The notes beneath the pieces were generated by a model, which did no database searches, was not told the origin of the DNA, and saw nothing but the letters and a program-made list of their open reading frames with translations. Shown here piece after piece: positions 1 to 8,475 of a stretch of 64,000 nt of DNA. The DNA is from Aeromicrobium duanguangcaii (lineage in GTDB: Bacteria; Actinomycetota; Actinomycetes; Propionibacteriales; Nocardioidaceae). The stretch's first letter is position 1; the number at the start of each line of letters is the position of its first letter. The translations under genes and the position numbers were made by a program. The DNA lies in contig NZ_CP101990.1 of NCBI RefSeq assembly GCF_024508295.1, forward strand, positions 620,001 to 684,000. Direction: 5' to 3'.

Positions 1-398
1 TCGGCGCTGACCTGCCGCGCCAGCCGGCCGAGCCACGGGCCGTCGAGCCAGACCAGGTCCGGCGCGAACGCCCGGACCTCTCGGTCGACCCGCTCGCGGT
101 CCTGCGGTGCCGGTTCGGCCTTCGCGACGCGCCACGGCAGCCGGGCCATTCCGGCCAGCTGGGCCAGGGTGCGCAGCGGGTGGCGCCGCAGGGGATAGGA
201 GGAGCGTGCCGACAGGACCTCGTCCATCTGCGCGAACTGGTCCGCGGTCGGGGCGAGGGGTCCGGAGGGCTCGTGCTGGTGCAGCAGCATCACGTCGTGG
301 CCGAGGGCGGTGAACGCCTCGATCCGGCGCCAGATGTCGGCGCGTCCGCCTCCTCGCGGAGGAAACGGCACATGGGGCGTGCAGACGAGTATCCTCAT
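1..398 (-). CDS. Glycosyltransferase (GT4-like), N-terminal part, cut by window edge
   Basis: Reading the minus strand from the ATG at 398 gives 132 open codons to the window edge. The start MRILVCTPHVPFPPRGGG, followed by an IEAFTALGHDV segment, is typical of the N-terminal Rossmann half of family-4 glycosyltransferases: a first beta strand, a glycine-rich loop and a helix leading to GH-x-V. The sugar-donor domain lies outside the window. It is divergent from the glycosyltransferase at 484, with 85 bases between the two starts, so both promoters must lie there. The EPS context supports a role in sugar transfer to a polysaccharide repeat unit. Substrate cannot be told. Confidence 0.8.
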   Translation of the reverse strand, partial: MRILVCTPHVPFPPRGGGRADIWRRIEAFTALGHDVMLLHQHEPSGPLAPTADQFAQMDEVLSARSSYPLRRHPLRTLAQLAGMARLPWRVAKAEPAPQDRERVDREVRAFAPDLVWLDGPWLGRLARQVSA

Positions 399-483
399 GA
401 CCCCTCAGTCCTGGCAGTGTGCGGCGAGCGGGCGCCGCGATGTCCGGTGGCAGGCAAGTATACGAACGAAGGAGCGGTCCTGA

Positions 484-1503
484 GTGAGACTTCAGCGCCG
501 GAGTCGGCCCACGCACCTGCGGGTCATGATGTCCTTCAAGGAGCCCACGCCCCGCACCAACCCCTACATCACCCAACTGCGTGACAGCCTCGCCGAGACC
601 GAGGGCGTCACGCCGAGCCCGTGGACGTGGAAGGGTGCGCTGACCGGACCCGTCGACGTCTTCCACGCACACTGGCCGGAGTCGCTCATCGAGCAGCGCG
701 GAGCCGTGTCCACGCTCGGACGACGTGTGCTCTACGCGCTCTTCCTGCTGCGACTGCAGCTGACCGGCGTCCCGGTGGTGCGCACGGTCCACAACGTCGA
801 CCTGCCGCAAGGCATCAGTCGGGTCGACCGGTCGCTGCTGCGCTGGACCGAGCGGCTCACGCGGGTCCGCATCGTGCTCAACGAGTTCACGCCCGTCCCG
901 GCGGACCAGCCGTCCGTGCTCATCGAGCACGGCGACTACCGGCGGTGGTTCGCCAAGTACGACGTGCCCGACCCGGTCGCGGGTCGCGTGGTGTTCTTCG
1001 GCAAGATCCGCCGTTACAAGAACGTCGAGGGGCTGATCGAGGCGTTCACCGCGATCGAGGACCGCCCCGACTGGACCCTGCGGGTCGTGGGCAGCCCCAG
1101 CTCGGACGAGCTCGCCGGCCGGCTGCGCGAGCTGGCCCAGGCCGACCCGCGGATCGGCTTGGAGCTGGGGTTCGTCGAGGACCCCGACCTGGCCCGCGAG
1201 GCGGGGGAGGCGACCGTGGTGGTGCTGCCGTACCCCGAGATGCACAACTCCGGCAGCGTGCTGGCCGCGCTGTCGTTCGACCGTCCGGTCCTGGTGCCGG
1301 ACAACGCGTTCAACCGGGCGCTCGACGCCGAGGTGGGGCCCGGCTGGGTGCTGCGGTACGAGGGCGACCTCACCGCCGCCGACGTCGAGGCCGCGGTGCT
1401 CAAGGCCCAGCAGGGCGGAGGCCGTCCCGACCTCGACCGGCGGGACTGGTCGCAGGCCGGACCGCGTCACGTCGCGGCCTATCGGCTCGCGTTGGAGGGC
1501 TGA
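484..1503 (+). CDS. Glycosyltransferase, EPS locus
   Basis: 339 residues from a GTG start preceded by AAGGAG nine bases upstream, which favours this start over the in-frame ATGs at 526 and 529. The N-terminal stretch VMMSFKEPTPRTNPY and the motif VFHAHWPESL near residue 60 resemble GumI-like and related GDP-sugar mannosyltransferases. Around residues 170-190 the protein has a VVFFGKIRRYKNVEGL strand-helix, and near residue 250 PYPEMHNSGS then a conserved PVL. This is the GT-B C-terminal nucleotide-sugar half. It probably adds one sugar to a lipid-linked EPS unit at the inner membrane face. The mannosyl specificity is a guess; the glycosyltransferase assignment is firm. Confidence 0.85.
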   Translation: MRLQRRSRPTHLRVMMSFKEPTPRTNPYITQLRDSLAETEGVTPSPWTWKGALTGPVDVFHAHWPESLIEQRGAVSTLGRRVLYALFLLRLQLTGVPVVRTVHNVDLPQGISRVDRSLLRWTERLTRVRIVLNEFTPVPADQPSVLIEHGDYRRWFAKYDVPDPVAGRVVFFGKIRRYKNVEGLIEAFTAIEDRPDWTLRVVGSPSSDELAGRLRELAQADPRIGLELGFVEDPDLAREAGEATVVVLPYPEMHNSGSVLAALSFDRPVLVPDNAFNRALDAEVGPGWVLRYEGDLTAADVEAAVLKAQQGGGRPDLDRRDWSQAGPRHVAAYRLALEG

Positions 1504-1699
1504 GCGGGGTCGCCGAGTCGGGCGATCTCGTGAACTGTGTGACTGACGTGATCACAGGGTCGCATGTTCCTTGTGGGACCGCGCTTTAGCCTGTAATTTC
1601 AGTATTTTTCCGTACGACATGCGTCTCGATGGAACTATCGAATGAGCGTCCCAGCCCTGCTGGAACGTCATCGGATCACTCGGAGCTCGGAGTCCTGTC

Positions 1700-4600
1700 A
1701 TGCGTGTCCCCCTGTCGCGTGTTGTCGCCGCGGTCGCTGTGCTGTCCCTCTCATTCGCGGTCCTGCCGGCGTTCCTGGCTCCGGCGCAGGCCGCCGACGA
1801 CCGGGACCAGGCGCCCATGCTGCGAGAGCGCGCGGGCAAGCCTGTCGTGACTGCCGACCCGCTGGGCACGGTGCAGGTCAACGGCAGCTCGTCGATGGTG
1901 TGGGCCCAGGCGATGATCGGGAACACCGTCTACGCCGGCGGCAAGTTCTCCCACGTCCATCCCGCGGGAACGGCCGAGAACACGAACCTCACCGAGCGCG
2001 GCAACCTCGTTGCGTTCGACATCCGCACGGGCGTCATGACGTCGTGGAACCCCTCGGTCAACGGCGTGGTCAAGGCCGTGGCGGCCTCGCCCGACGGCGC
2101 CCGAGTCTACGTCGGCGGCACCTTCACGGTCGCCAATGGATCCGACCGCTTCAACTTCGCGGCGTTCGACGCCCAGACCGGGGATCTGATCCCGGGATTC
2201 ACCGCCGCGGTCGGTGGCGCGTACGTGAACGCGATCGTGGCCACGAACGAGGCCGTCTACGTCGGCGGCCTGTTCAGCGCGGGCAACGGCGTGAGCCGCC
2301 GGAACCTCGCCGCGTTCTCCCCGTCCGGCTCGCTGCTGGGCTGGGCGCCCACCACCGATCTGCAGGTCGACGCGATGGCGCTCGACCCCACCGGCCAGCT
2401 CATCATCGGCGGCCGGTTCGCGAATGTGAACACCACCGCCCAGCGTGGCCTGGCGGCCCTCGACCTCCAGACGGGCGCCAAGCTGCCGTTCGCCGTGGCG
2501 GACGTCGTCAAGAACGGTCTCGCCACCGGCTCCAACGCCGGCAACGCGGGCATCTGGGGCCTGAGCGCCGACGAGAACGGCGTCTACGGCACCGGCTGGG
2601 TGTCGGCCAACACCGCCACGGGCAACCTCGAGGGCACGTTCGCCGCCGAGGCCGGATCGGGCGCGGTGCGCTGGATCGCCGACTGCCACGGTGACCACTA
2701 CGCGATCCACAGCGACGGCGACTCCGTATACACCACCAGCCACGAGCACTCGTGCGACTCGATCGGCGGCATTCGCAACGGGCCGTCCAACGGTGACCAC
2801 ACACGGCACGCCTCGGCGTACACCACTGAGGCCGTCGGCAAGGTGATCCGGCCTGAGACCGTCAGTGACATCTACCTCGACTGGTCGGGCAAGCCCGCCC
2901 CTGCAGAGTACGACTGGTTCCCGGAATGGCTGGTCGGCAAAGCGTCCGGCAGCGGCCAGGCCGGCTGGTCGATCGTCGGCAACGAGGACTTCATCGCGGT
3001 CGGCGGCGAGTTCACCGGCGTGAACAACCGCGCCAACCACGGCCTCGTGCGCTTCGCGAAGGCGCCGGCCGGCGGGTCCCAGACCCGTCCGCTGCTCAGC
3101 GGCTCCTCGTGGACGCCCACCGTCAAGTCGGTGCGCCGCGGCGCGAACATCGTCACGATCCCGACGAACAACGACCGCGACAACTCGTCGCTGACCTACG
3201 AGTTCCGCCGCGTCGGGCAGTCCCGCCCGTTCGCGACGGTCAAGCAGAAGGCGATCTTCTGGAGCCCCTCGGTCGTCTCGGCGACGGACCCCGAAGCCAC
3301 CCCGGGCCAGTCCGTCTCGTACCAGGTCAGGACGATCGACAGCGACGGCAACGTCGCCGACAGTGCCCAGGCCTCGGTGACGACCCGCTCTTCGCCGACC
3401 CTGGAGGGCTACGCGGCCGCGACCGCCGACACCCGTCCACTCGTCTACTACCGGATGGGCACCGGTACTTCGCTGACCGACGTGATGGGTACGGTCAACG
3501 GCTCGGGCGGGTCGATGTCGAACGTGGCCGGCGCGCTGGCCGGCGACGGCGACAACGGCACGCGCTTCACGGGCACCTCGCTGTCGCGGGCGTCCTCCAG
3601 CTCGACGATCCCGGTGCCGAACGAGCTGAGCTACGAGATGTGGTTCCGCACGAACGCGACCAACGGCGGTGTCCTGGCGAGCCTCGGCAACAGCGCCAGC
3701 GGCAGTTCGAGCACCTACGACCGGTCGCTCTACATGAGTAACAACGGCCGGCTGAACTTCGCCAGCTACTTCGGCGTGTGGCGCACGACCTCCACCGAGG
3801 AGTCGTTCAACGACAACGAGTGGCACCACGTCGCGGTGACTCAGAGTCTGGACGGCACGCGGATCTACGTCGACGGCCGGACGGTCGCGTCCGACCAGAA
3901 CAACCGGTACGGCCGTCGCGCGTTCAACGCGCGCGTCCGCCTCGGCGGCGACAACACGAGCGGGTTCCCGAACCGTCCCTCGAACCAGTGGTTCACCGGC
4001 TCGATCGATGAGTTCGCGCTGTACCCGTACGCGCTCACGCCGGCCCAGGTGACCGACCACCGCGACCGCGGCGTCGGAGCCACGCCTCCGGTCGCCGCAT
4101 TCGCCTCGTCGGTCGACGGCGCGCAGGTCGCATTCGACGCCTCGGGCTCCACGGCCTCGGGCAACCGGACGATCACCGGCTACGCGTGGGACTTCGGTGA
4201 CGGCACCACCGGCACCGGGGCGACCCCGTCCCACACGTACGACGAGGCCGGTACGTACGCCGTGACGCTGACGGTGACCGACAGTGGCAACTCGACGTCG
4301 CAGGTCACGCAGAACGTGAATGTCCACCGCGCGCCGGTCGCCGACTTCACGGCCACGGCCACGGGCCTCGAGGTCGGCTTCGACCCGTCGCCGACGACCA
4401 CGAGCAGCGGCGCCACGATCGTCGGCCACGCGTGGGACTTCGGTGACGGCGCCACGTCGACGCAGGCGACGCCGGTCCACGAGTACGACGAGGACGGCAC
4501 GTACGAGGTGACCCTGCGGGTGACGGACAGCCTCGGTGCGGTCTCGGCCCCGGTGAAGCACGACGTGACCGTCAAGGGCTCGGCAACGTTCGCCGCGGAC

Positions 4601-6340
4601 GCGTTCGGCCGGTCGGTCGGCACGGGCTGGGGTGCGGCTGACGTGGGCGGAGCATGGTCGGGGACGGCCGGGTTCTCGGTTTCGGACGGCGTCGGCAAGG
4701 TGTCGGTGCCGGCGACGGTGACCCGATCGACCCTGCTGCCCGTCGGGGTCGGCGATGCGGCGTCGACCTTCTCGGTGGCGGTGGACAAGCCGGTGGCGGG
4801 CGGCGTGGCGCAGTTCAACTACTGGGTGCACCGCAACTCGACCGGTGAGTACCGGGTGAAGCTGCGCTACCTGGCGGACGGCACGGTCACGGTGTGGCTG
4901 ACGAAGAACATCGGCACGACCGAGACGCTGCTGGCCGATGGTGGCACCCTCGCTGGCTTCACCCAAGCCGCGGGTGCGGAGCTGAAGGTGAGGGTCGAGA
5001 CGGTCACCAGCGGCGGCTCGACGACGCTGCGGACCAAGGTGTGGCCGGCTGGTGCGGCCGAGCCGACCGCGTGGCGGGCCTCCACCAACGACGCGACCGC
5101 CGCGTTGCAGGCTCCCGGTCAGGTCGGCTACTCCTTCTACGCCAACGGCGCCGTGTCGAACGGCCCGCTCACGTGGGCTGTCGACAATCTGGCCGTGCGG
5201 GGCGAGAAGCCGGTGCATGAGGCGCCGGTCGCGAACTTCACGCACGAGTCGACTGGGCTCACCCTCGCGGTGGACCCGTCGGTGAACACGTCGCAGGGCG
5301 CCACGGTCGCGAGTTACGCCTGGAACTTCGGCGACGGGTCGACGTCGACGGAACGCACGCCCACGCATCGCTACGACGAGCCGGGCACGTATCAGGTGCG
5401 GCTGGTCGTCACTGACAGTGAGGGTGCACAGTCTGAACCGGTCACGAAGTCGGTCACGGTGGCCCATGCGAACCCGACAGCCGCATTCGACGTCACGGCT
5501 GCGGAGATGAACGTGGCAGCGGATGCCACGGCGTCGAGCGCCACCGACGATGCGACCCTGACGTATTCCTGGGACTGGGGCGACGGTTCGGCACCGAGCA
5601 CGGGCGTCACGGCGAACCACACGTACGAGGCGGCCAGCACCTACACGGTGACGCTGACGGTGAACGACAGCCTGGGCGGCACGGCGACGGCGACCCGGCA
5701 GGTCCTCGTCAAGCCGACCAGCCTGAAGGCGACCGACGCGTTCGGCCGGTCGGTCGGCACGGGCTGGGGTGCGGCTGACGTGGGCGGAGCATGGTCGGGG
5801 ACGGCCGGGTTCTCGGTTTCGGACGGCGTCGGCAAGGTGTCGGTGCCGGCGACGGTGACCCGATCGACCCTGCTGCCCGTCGGGGTCGGCGATGCGGCGT
5901 CGACCTTCTCGGTGGCGGTGGACAAGCCGGTGGCCGGCGGCGTGGCGCAGTTCAACTACTGGGTGCACCGCAACTCGACCGGTGAGTACCGGGTGAAGCT
6001 GCGCTACCTGGCGGACGGCACGGTCACGGTGTGGCTGACGAAGAACATCGGCACGACCGAGACGCTGCTGGCCGATGGTGGCACCCTCGCTGGCTTCACC
6101 CAAGCCGCGGGTGCGGAGCTGAAGGTGAGGGTCGAGACGGTCACCAGCGGCGGCTCGACGACGCTGCGGACCAAGGTGTGGCCGGCTGGTGCGGCCGAGC
6201 CGACCGCGTGGCGGGCCTCCACCAACGACGCGACCGCCGCGTTGCAGGCTCCCGGTCAGGTCGGCTACTCCTTCTACGCCAACGGCGCCGTGTCGAACGG
6301 CCCGCTCACGTGGGCTGTCGACAATCTGGCCGTTGAGTGA
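1700..6340 (+). CDS. Giant secreted protein: propeller-like repeats, LamG, four PKD domains, duplicated C-terminal module
   Basis: 1546 residues from ATG 1700, with GGAG eight bases upstream. Residues 1-31 are a signal peptide ending in AQA. Residues about 60-480 repeat a Y-x-GG-x-F motif (YAGGKF, YVGGTF, YVGGLF, IIGGRF, AVGGEF), suggesting a beta-propeller. Residues about 570-790 are a LamG/concanavalin fold (YYRMGTG, WHHVAVT, SIDEFALY). PKD domains follow (WDFGDG twice, then WNFGDG and WDWGDG) at about 795, 880, 1170 and 1255. A 200-residue module at 967-1166 recurs almost unchanged at 1346-1546. No cell-wall anchor or transmembrane tail is visible. Likely a secreted matrix or adhesive protein; PKD and LamG often bind glycans. 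Substrate unknown. Confidence 0.85.
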   Translation: MRVPLSRVVAAVAVLSLSFAVLPAFLAPAQAADDRDQAPMLRERAGKPVVTADPLGTVQVNGSSSMVWAQAMIGNTVYAGGKFSHVHPAGTAENTNLTERGNLVAFDIRTGVMTSWNPSVNGVVKAVAASPDGARVYVGGTFTVANGSDRFNFAAFDAQTGDLIPGFTAAVGGAYVNAIVATNEAVYVGGLFSAGNGVSRRNLAAFSPSGSLLGWAPTTDLQVDAMALDPTGQLIIGGRFANVNTTAQRGLAALDLQTGAKLPFAVADVVKNGLATGSNAGNAGIWGLSADENGVYGTGWVSANTATGNLEGTFAAEAGSGAVRWIADCHGDHYAIHSDGDSVYTTSHEHSCDSIGGIRNGPSNGDHTRHASAYTTEAVGKVIRPETVSDIYLDWSGKPAPAEYDWFPEWLVGKASGSGQAGWSIVGNEDFIAVGGEFTGVNNRANHGLVRFAKAPAGGSQTRPLLSGSSWTPTVKSVRRGANIVTIPTNNDRDNSSLTYEFRRVGQSRPFATVKQKAIFWSPSVVSATDPEATPGQSVSYQVRTIDSDGNVADSAQASVTTRSSPTLEGYAAATADTRPLVYYRMGTGTSLTDVMGTVNGSGGSMSNVAGALAGDGDNGTRFTGTSLSRASSSSTIPVPNELSYEMWFRTNATNGGVLASLGNSASGSSSTYDRSLYMSNNGRLNFASYFGVWRTTSTEESFNDNEWHHVAVTQSLDGTRIYVDGRTVASDQNNRYGRRAFNARVRLGGDNTSGFPNRPSNQWFTGSIDEFALYPYALTPAQVTDHRDRGVGATPPVAAFASSVDGAQVAFDASGSTASGNRTITGYAWDFGDGTTGTGATPSHTYDEAGTYAVTLTVTDSGNSTSQVTQNVNVHRAPVADFTATATGLEVGFDPSPTTTSSGATIVGHAWDFGDGATSTQATPVHEYDEDGTYEVTLRVTDSLGAVSAPVKHDVTVKGSATFAADAFGRSVGTGWGAADVGGAWSGTAGFSVSDGVGKVSVPATVTRSTLLPVGVGDAASTFSVAVDKPVAGGVAQFNYWVHRNSTGEYRVKLRYLADGTVTVWLTKNIGTTETLLADGGTLAGFTQAAGAELKVRVETVTSGGSTTLRTKVWPAGAAEPTAWRASTNDATAALQAPGQVGYSFYANGAVSNGPLTWAVDNLAVRGEKPVHEAPVANFTHESTGLTLAVDPSVNTSQGATVASYAWNFGDGSTSTERTPTHRYDEPGTYQVRLVVTDSEGAQSEPVTKSVTVAHANPTAAFDVTAAEMNVAADATASSATDDATLTYSWDWGDGSAPSTGVTANHTYEAASTYTVTLTVNDSLGGTATATRQVLVKPTSLKATDAFGRSVGTGWGAADVGGAWSGTAGFSVSDGVGKVSVPATVTRSTLLPVGVGDAASTFSVAVDKPVAGGVAQFNYWVHRNSTGEYRVKLRYLADGTVTVWLTKNIGTTETLLADGGTLAGFTQAAGAELKVRVETVTSGGSTTLRTKVWPAGAAEPTAWRASTNDATAALQAPGQVGYSFYANGAVSNGPLTWAVDNLAVE
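4598..5196 (+). repeat. 599-bp module repeat, copy 1 (within the PKD protein)
   Basis: First copy of a 599-bp stretch repeated 1137 bp downstream at 5735-6333. By eye the copies differ at a single base (G versus C near 4809/5946). It encodes a beta-rich module starting DAFGRSVGTGWG and ending DNLAV. Near-identity at third codon positions points to recent duplication or ongoing gene conversion. Confidence 0.93.
5735..6333 (+). repeat. 599-bp module repeat, copy 2 (C-terminus of the PKD protein)
   Basis: Second copy of the repeat at 4598-5196. It forms the C-terminus: the frame stops seven bases after the repeat ends, whereas copy 1 continues into two further PKD domains. Confidence 0.93.
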
Positions 6341-6358
6341 CCTGCGGCGACTAGTCTG

Positions 6359-6387
6359 ACGGGGTGCAGGCGACGCCTGCACCCCGT
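6359..6387 (+). terminator. Strong hairpin after the PKD gene, overlapping the next annotated start
   Basis: ACGGGGTGCAGG at 6359-6370, loop CGACG, then the exact complement at 6376-6387. The 12-bp GC-rich stem lies 19 bases after the stop at 6340. There is no T tract, as is usual in actinobacteria. The right arm runs into the GTG at 6386. Confidence 0.7.
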
Positions 6388-7666
6388 GGACGAGTCGATG
6401 GGGGTGCCCGCGTTGCCCGTTGCGACCCTCGCCACGCTCGGCGCGGCCGCCATCGTCGGGCTCGGCTTGGTGCTGTTGGTGCAGAAGGCGCCGCGCGCCG
6501 CGATCGTGGCGTTCTTGCTGGTGATCGCGTTCGTGCCCACCTGGATCGAGTTACCCCTGGGCTTCATCCGCCCGACGCTGGCCAGCGCCGTGGCGGGTCT
6601 GACCGTGATCGGCTTGGCCGCCCGCCGCCCGCGCATGGAGTGGGGACTGCCCGACCTGCTCGCCGGCTTCCTCGTCGTCGCGGCGGCCGGCCCCATGCTC
6701 TTCGGCTTCCTGACGCTGAACTCTTTCCTGGGCGTCTTCGTCATCTGGTGTACCGCCTTCGTTGCCGGGCGCCTCGCCCTGCTGGCCGTCGACCCTGGGT
6801 GGCTCTATGCGGCGATCGCAGTGATCTTCGGCGTCGTGGCGCTGCTGGCCGTGGTCGAGTTCCAGACCGGATGGCATGCGTTGGCGTCCTGGGGTCCGCA
6901 GAACGGGGCGTGGGCGACCTGGGCGCCCATCCAGGAGCGATCGGGGCTGAGTCGCGCCGAGGGTGCCTTCGGCCACTCGATCGCACTGGGCAACTCGCTC
7001 GCGATGGCCGCGGTGCTCACGTTGGACGCCGACCTGTCCCGGCGTCTGAGACTGGGACTCATCGCCCTCATGGTGGCCGGCATCGCCGTCACGCTCAGCC
7101 GAGGTGCGCTGGTGAGCCTGTTCGTCGGCCTCATCCTGGCGGTGGTCATGCTCAGCCGGCCGCGGGTCAAACAGCTGCGCGCGGGCCTCGCGGCCGCCCT
7201 CGTCGTCGCCGTCGTGGCCGGGGCGCCGTTCGTCCTCGGTGTCTTCTCCGAGGCCGGCGACGAGGCCAGCACCAGCGCGGAGTACCGCGGAGACCTCGTG
7301 CGCTTGGTCAGCTCGATCGAGCTGGTGGGCCGGTCCTCGGCCATCCAGGAGTCCGCGACCGGTACCGCCAGCGTCGGCGGGTTCCAGTCGATCGACAACC
7401 AGTTCCTGGTGTTCGGGCTCAGCTACGGATGGCTGACGGTAGGCCTCGTGACCTGCCTGTTCGCGCTGGGCGCTGTCGCTCTGGTCTCCGGTCGCGGAAG
7501 CGTGCCGACCGCGGCTCTCGTGGCGCAGGTGCCCGCGCTCCTGACGGTCGCGTTGATCACGCAGTACGCGGTCTTCGTCTGGTTCGTGTTCGGGCTGGCG
7601 TGTGCGGCGGAGCAGCTCCGCCGTCACGAGAGCGTGGCGGAGCCGGTGCCCGTCCTACGGTCGTGA
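6386..7666 (+). CDS. O-antigen ligase / Wzy polymerase-like membrane protein
   Basis: Up to 426 residues, mostly hydrophobic, with about ten predicted membrane helices. Around residues 185-255 the segment GAFGHSIALGNSLAMA, then IAVTLSRGALVSLFVG, matches the Wzy_C/O-antigen-ligase family core (a TLSRGA-type helix). The large loop after residue 285 would face outside. It would polymerise or ligate lipid-linked EPS units made by the neighbouring transferases. The GTG at 6386 lies inside the hairpin at 6359-6387 and has no ribosome site; ATG 6398 or GTG 6404 are plausible true starts. A rare TTA leucine codon occurs at 6551-6553. Confidence 0.8.
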   Translation: MDESMGVPALPVATLATLGAAAIVGLGLVLLVQKAPRAAIVAFLLVIAFVPTWIELPLGFIRPTLASAVAGLTVIGLAARRPRMEWGLPDLLAGFLVVAAAGPMLFGFLTLNSFLGVFVIWCTAFVAGRLALLAVDPGWLYAAIAVIFGVVALLAVVEFQTGWHALASWGPQNGAWATWAPIQERSGLSRAEGAFGHSIALGNSLAMAAVLTLDADLSRRLRLGLIALMVAGIAVTLSRGALVSLFVGLILAVVMLSRPRVKQLRAGLAAALVVAVVAGAPFVLGVFSEAGDEASTSAEYRGDLVRLVSSIELVGRSSAIQESATGTASVGGFQSIDNQFLVFGLSYGWLTVGLVTCLFALGAVALVSGRGSVPTAALVAQVPALLTVALITQYAVFVWFVFGLACAAEQLRRHESVAEPVPVLRS

Positions 7667-7684
7667 GTCGGGCGCCGGCGCGCG

Positions 7685-8260
7685 TCACCGGTCGCCGAAT
7701 CGGGCGACGTCGCCGCCCGGCTCCGGCTGCACCGTGATCGTCACGTCGGAGCTGCGATTCTTCGGCACCCGGAACACGTACAGCCCGTCGGCCTTCTTGC
7801 CGGGCTCGACGGTGCGGCTGAAGGGGGAGTACGGGTCCGACGTCAAGGGCTGGGCTACTTGGTTGGCGCCGTAGATCAGGGTCACGGTGACGCCGTCGAG
7901 GCTCACGGCCTCGTCGGTTCCGTTGGTGATCCGGACGCGGGCGATGACCGCGTTGCCGCCGACCTCACCGGGGCCGCCGGGCTTGACCTTCTTCGTGCTG
8001 GTGCGCGCGATCTCGACCTCGAGCCCGCCGGGCAGGGTGACCGACTCGTCCGGCGCGGCCGTGCGGGTCGACGCCGTGGGAGCGGGCTCCACGGTCTCGT
8101 CGATCCGGCCCCCGCCGGGGGCGGCGACCGTCTCGCGATCGGTGGGCGTGCCGCCGGCGTCGCCGTCGCCGCGACTGACCAGCAGGATCGCGGCGACCAC
8201 GGCCACCACGGCGACCACGGCCACCACGGCGGTGACCAGAAGGGTGCGCTTACGTGTCAT
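7685..8260 (-). CDS. Single-pass membrane-anchored exported protein, beta-sandwich type
   Basis: 191 residues from ATG 8260, preceded by GAGGAG. Residues 7-28 are a membrane segment made of repeated Val-Ala (VVAVVAVVAVV); its DNA is a short tandem repeat near 8196-8235. A Pro/Thr-rich linker of about 45 residues leads to a roughly 110-residue extracellular domain with ARVRITNGTDEAVSL and LYVFRVPKN, the alternating pattern of DUF4352-like immunoglobulin-fold domains. It converges on the Wzy-like gene with 18 bases between. The function is unknown; a surface or lipoprotein-like role in the EPS locus is inferred. Confidence 0.6.
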   Translation of the reverse strand: MTRKRTLLVTAVVAVVAVVAVVAAILLVSRGDGDAGGTPTDRETVAAPGGGRIDETVEPAPTASTRTAAPDESVTLPGGLEVEIARTSTKKVKPGGPGEVGGNAVIARVRITNGTDEAVSLDGVTVTLIYGANQVAQPLTSDPYSPFSRTVEPGKKADGLYVFRVPKNRSSDVTITVQPEPGGDVARFGDR

Positions 8261-8475
8261 CGGCTCGACTCCTCACCCGTTCCGGACCGCCGGGCGAGTA
8301 CTCAGCCGGGATCCGTCGGCCTCGATTCTGTCAGGCGTGGCGGGCATCCGTGAGGAGTTGAGCAGATCCAACGAGCCCCATTGGTCCCATGCTTCACAGG
8401 TTTGCCGTTTGGCCCCGGGCGGGGCTACCAGATCGCTACGATCGTGGCTCCGTACCCAAGGGGGTTCCACCACTC

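Noticed and set aside
1504..1699. AT-richer leader before the PKD gene, considered as a riboswitch.
   Set aside because: It may hold the promoter (a TAGCCTGTAATTT stretch near 1589), but I could not fold it into any known riboswitch architecture.
1751..6382. Very long open frame on the minus strand across the PKD gene (1543 codons).
   Set aside because: It mirrors the codon pattern of the plus-strand gene in high-GC DNA; the product is Arg/Gly/Val-rich with no domain, while the plus frame has a signal peptide and PKD motifs.
8196..8235. Short GGCCACCAC-type tandem repeat considered as a CRISPR or regulatory repeat.
   Set aside because: It lies in frame inside a coding membrane helix (repeated Val-Ala codons) and has no spacers.
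8389..8475. In-frame N-terminal extension of the DUF1972 transferase.
   Set aside because: No family similarity before MRRSVRILG, and a ribosome site precedes the ATG at 8476.
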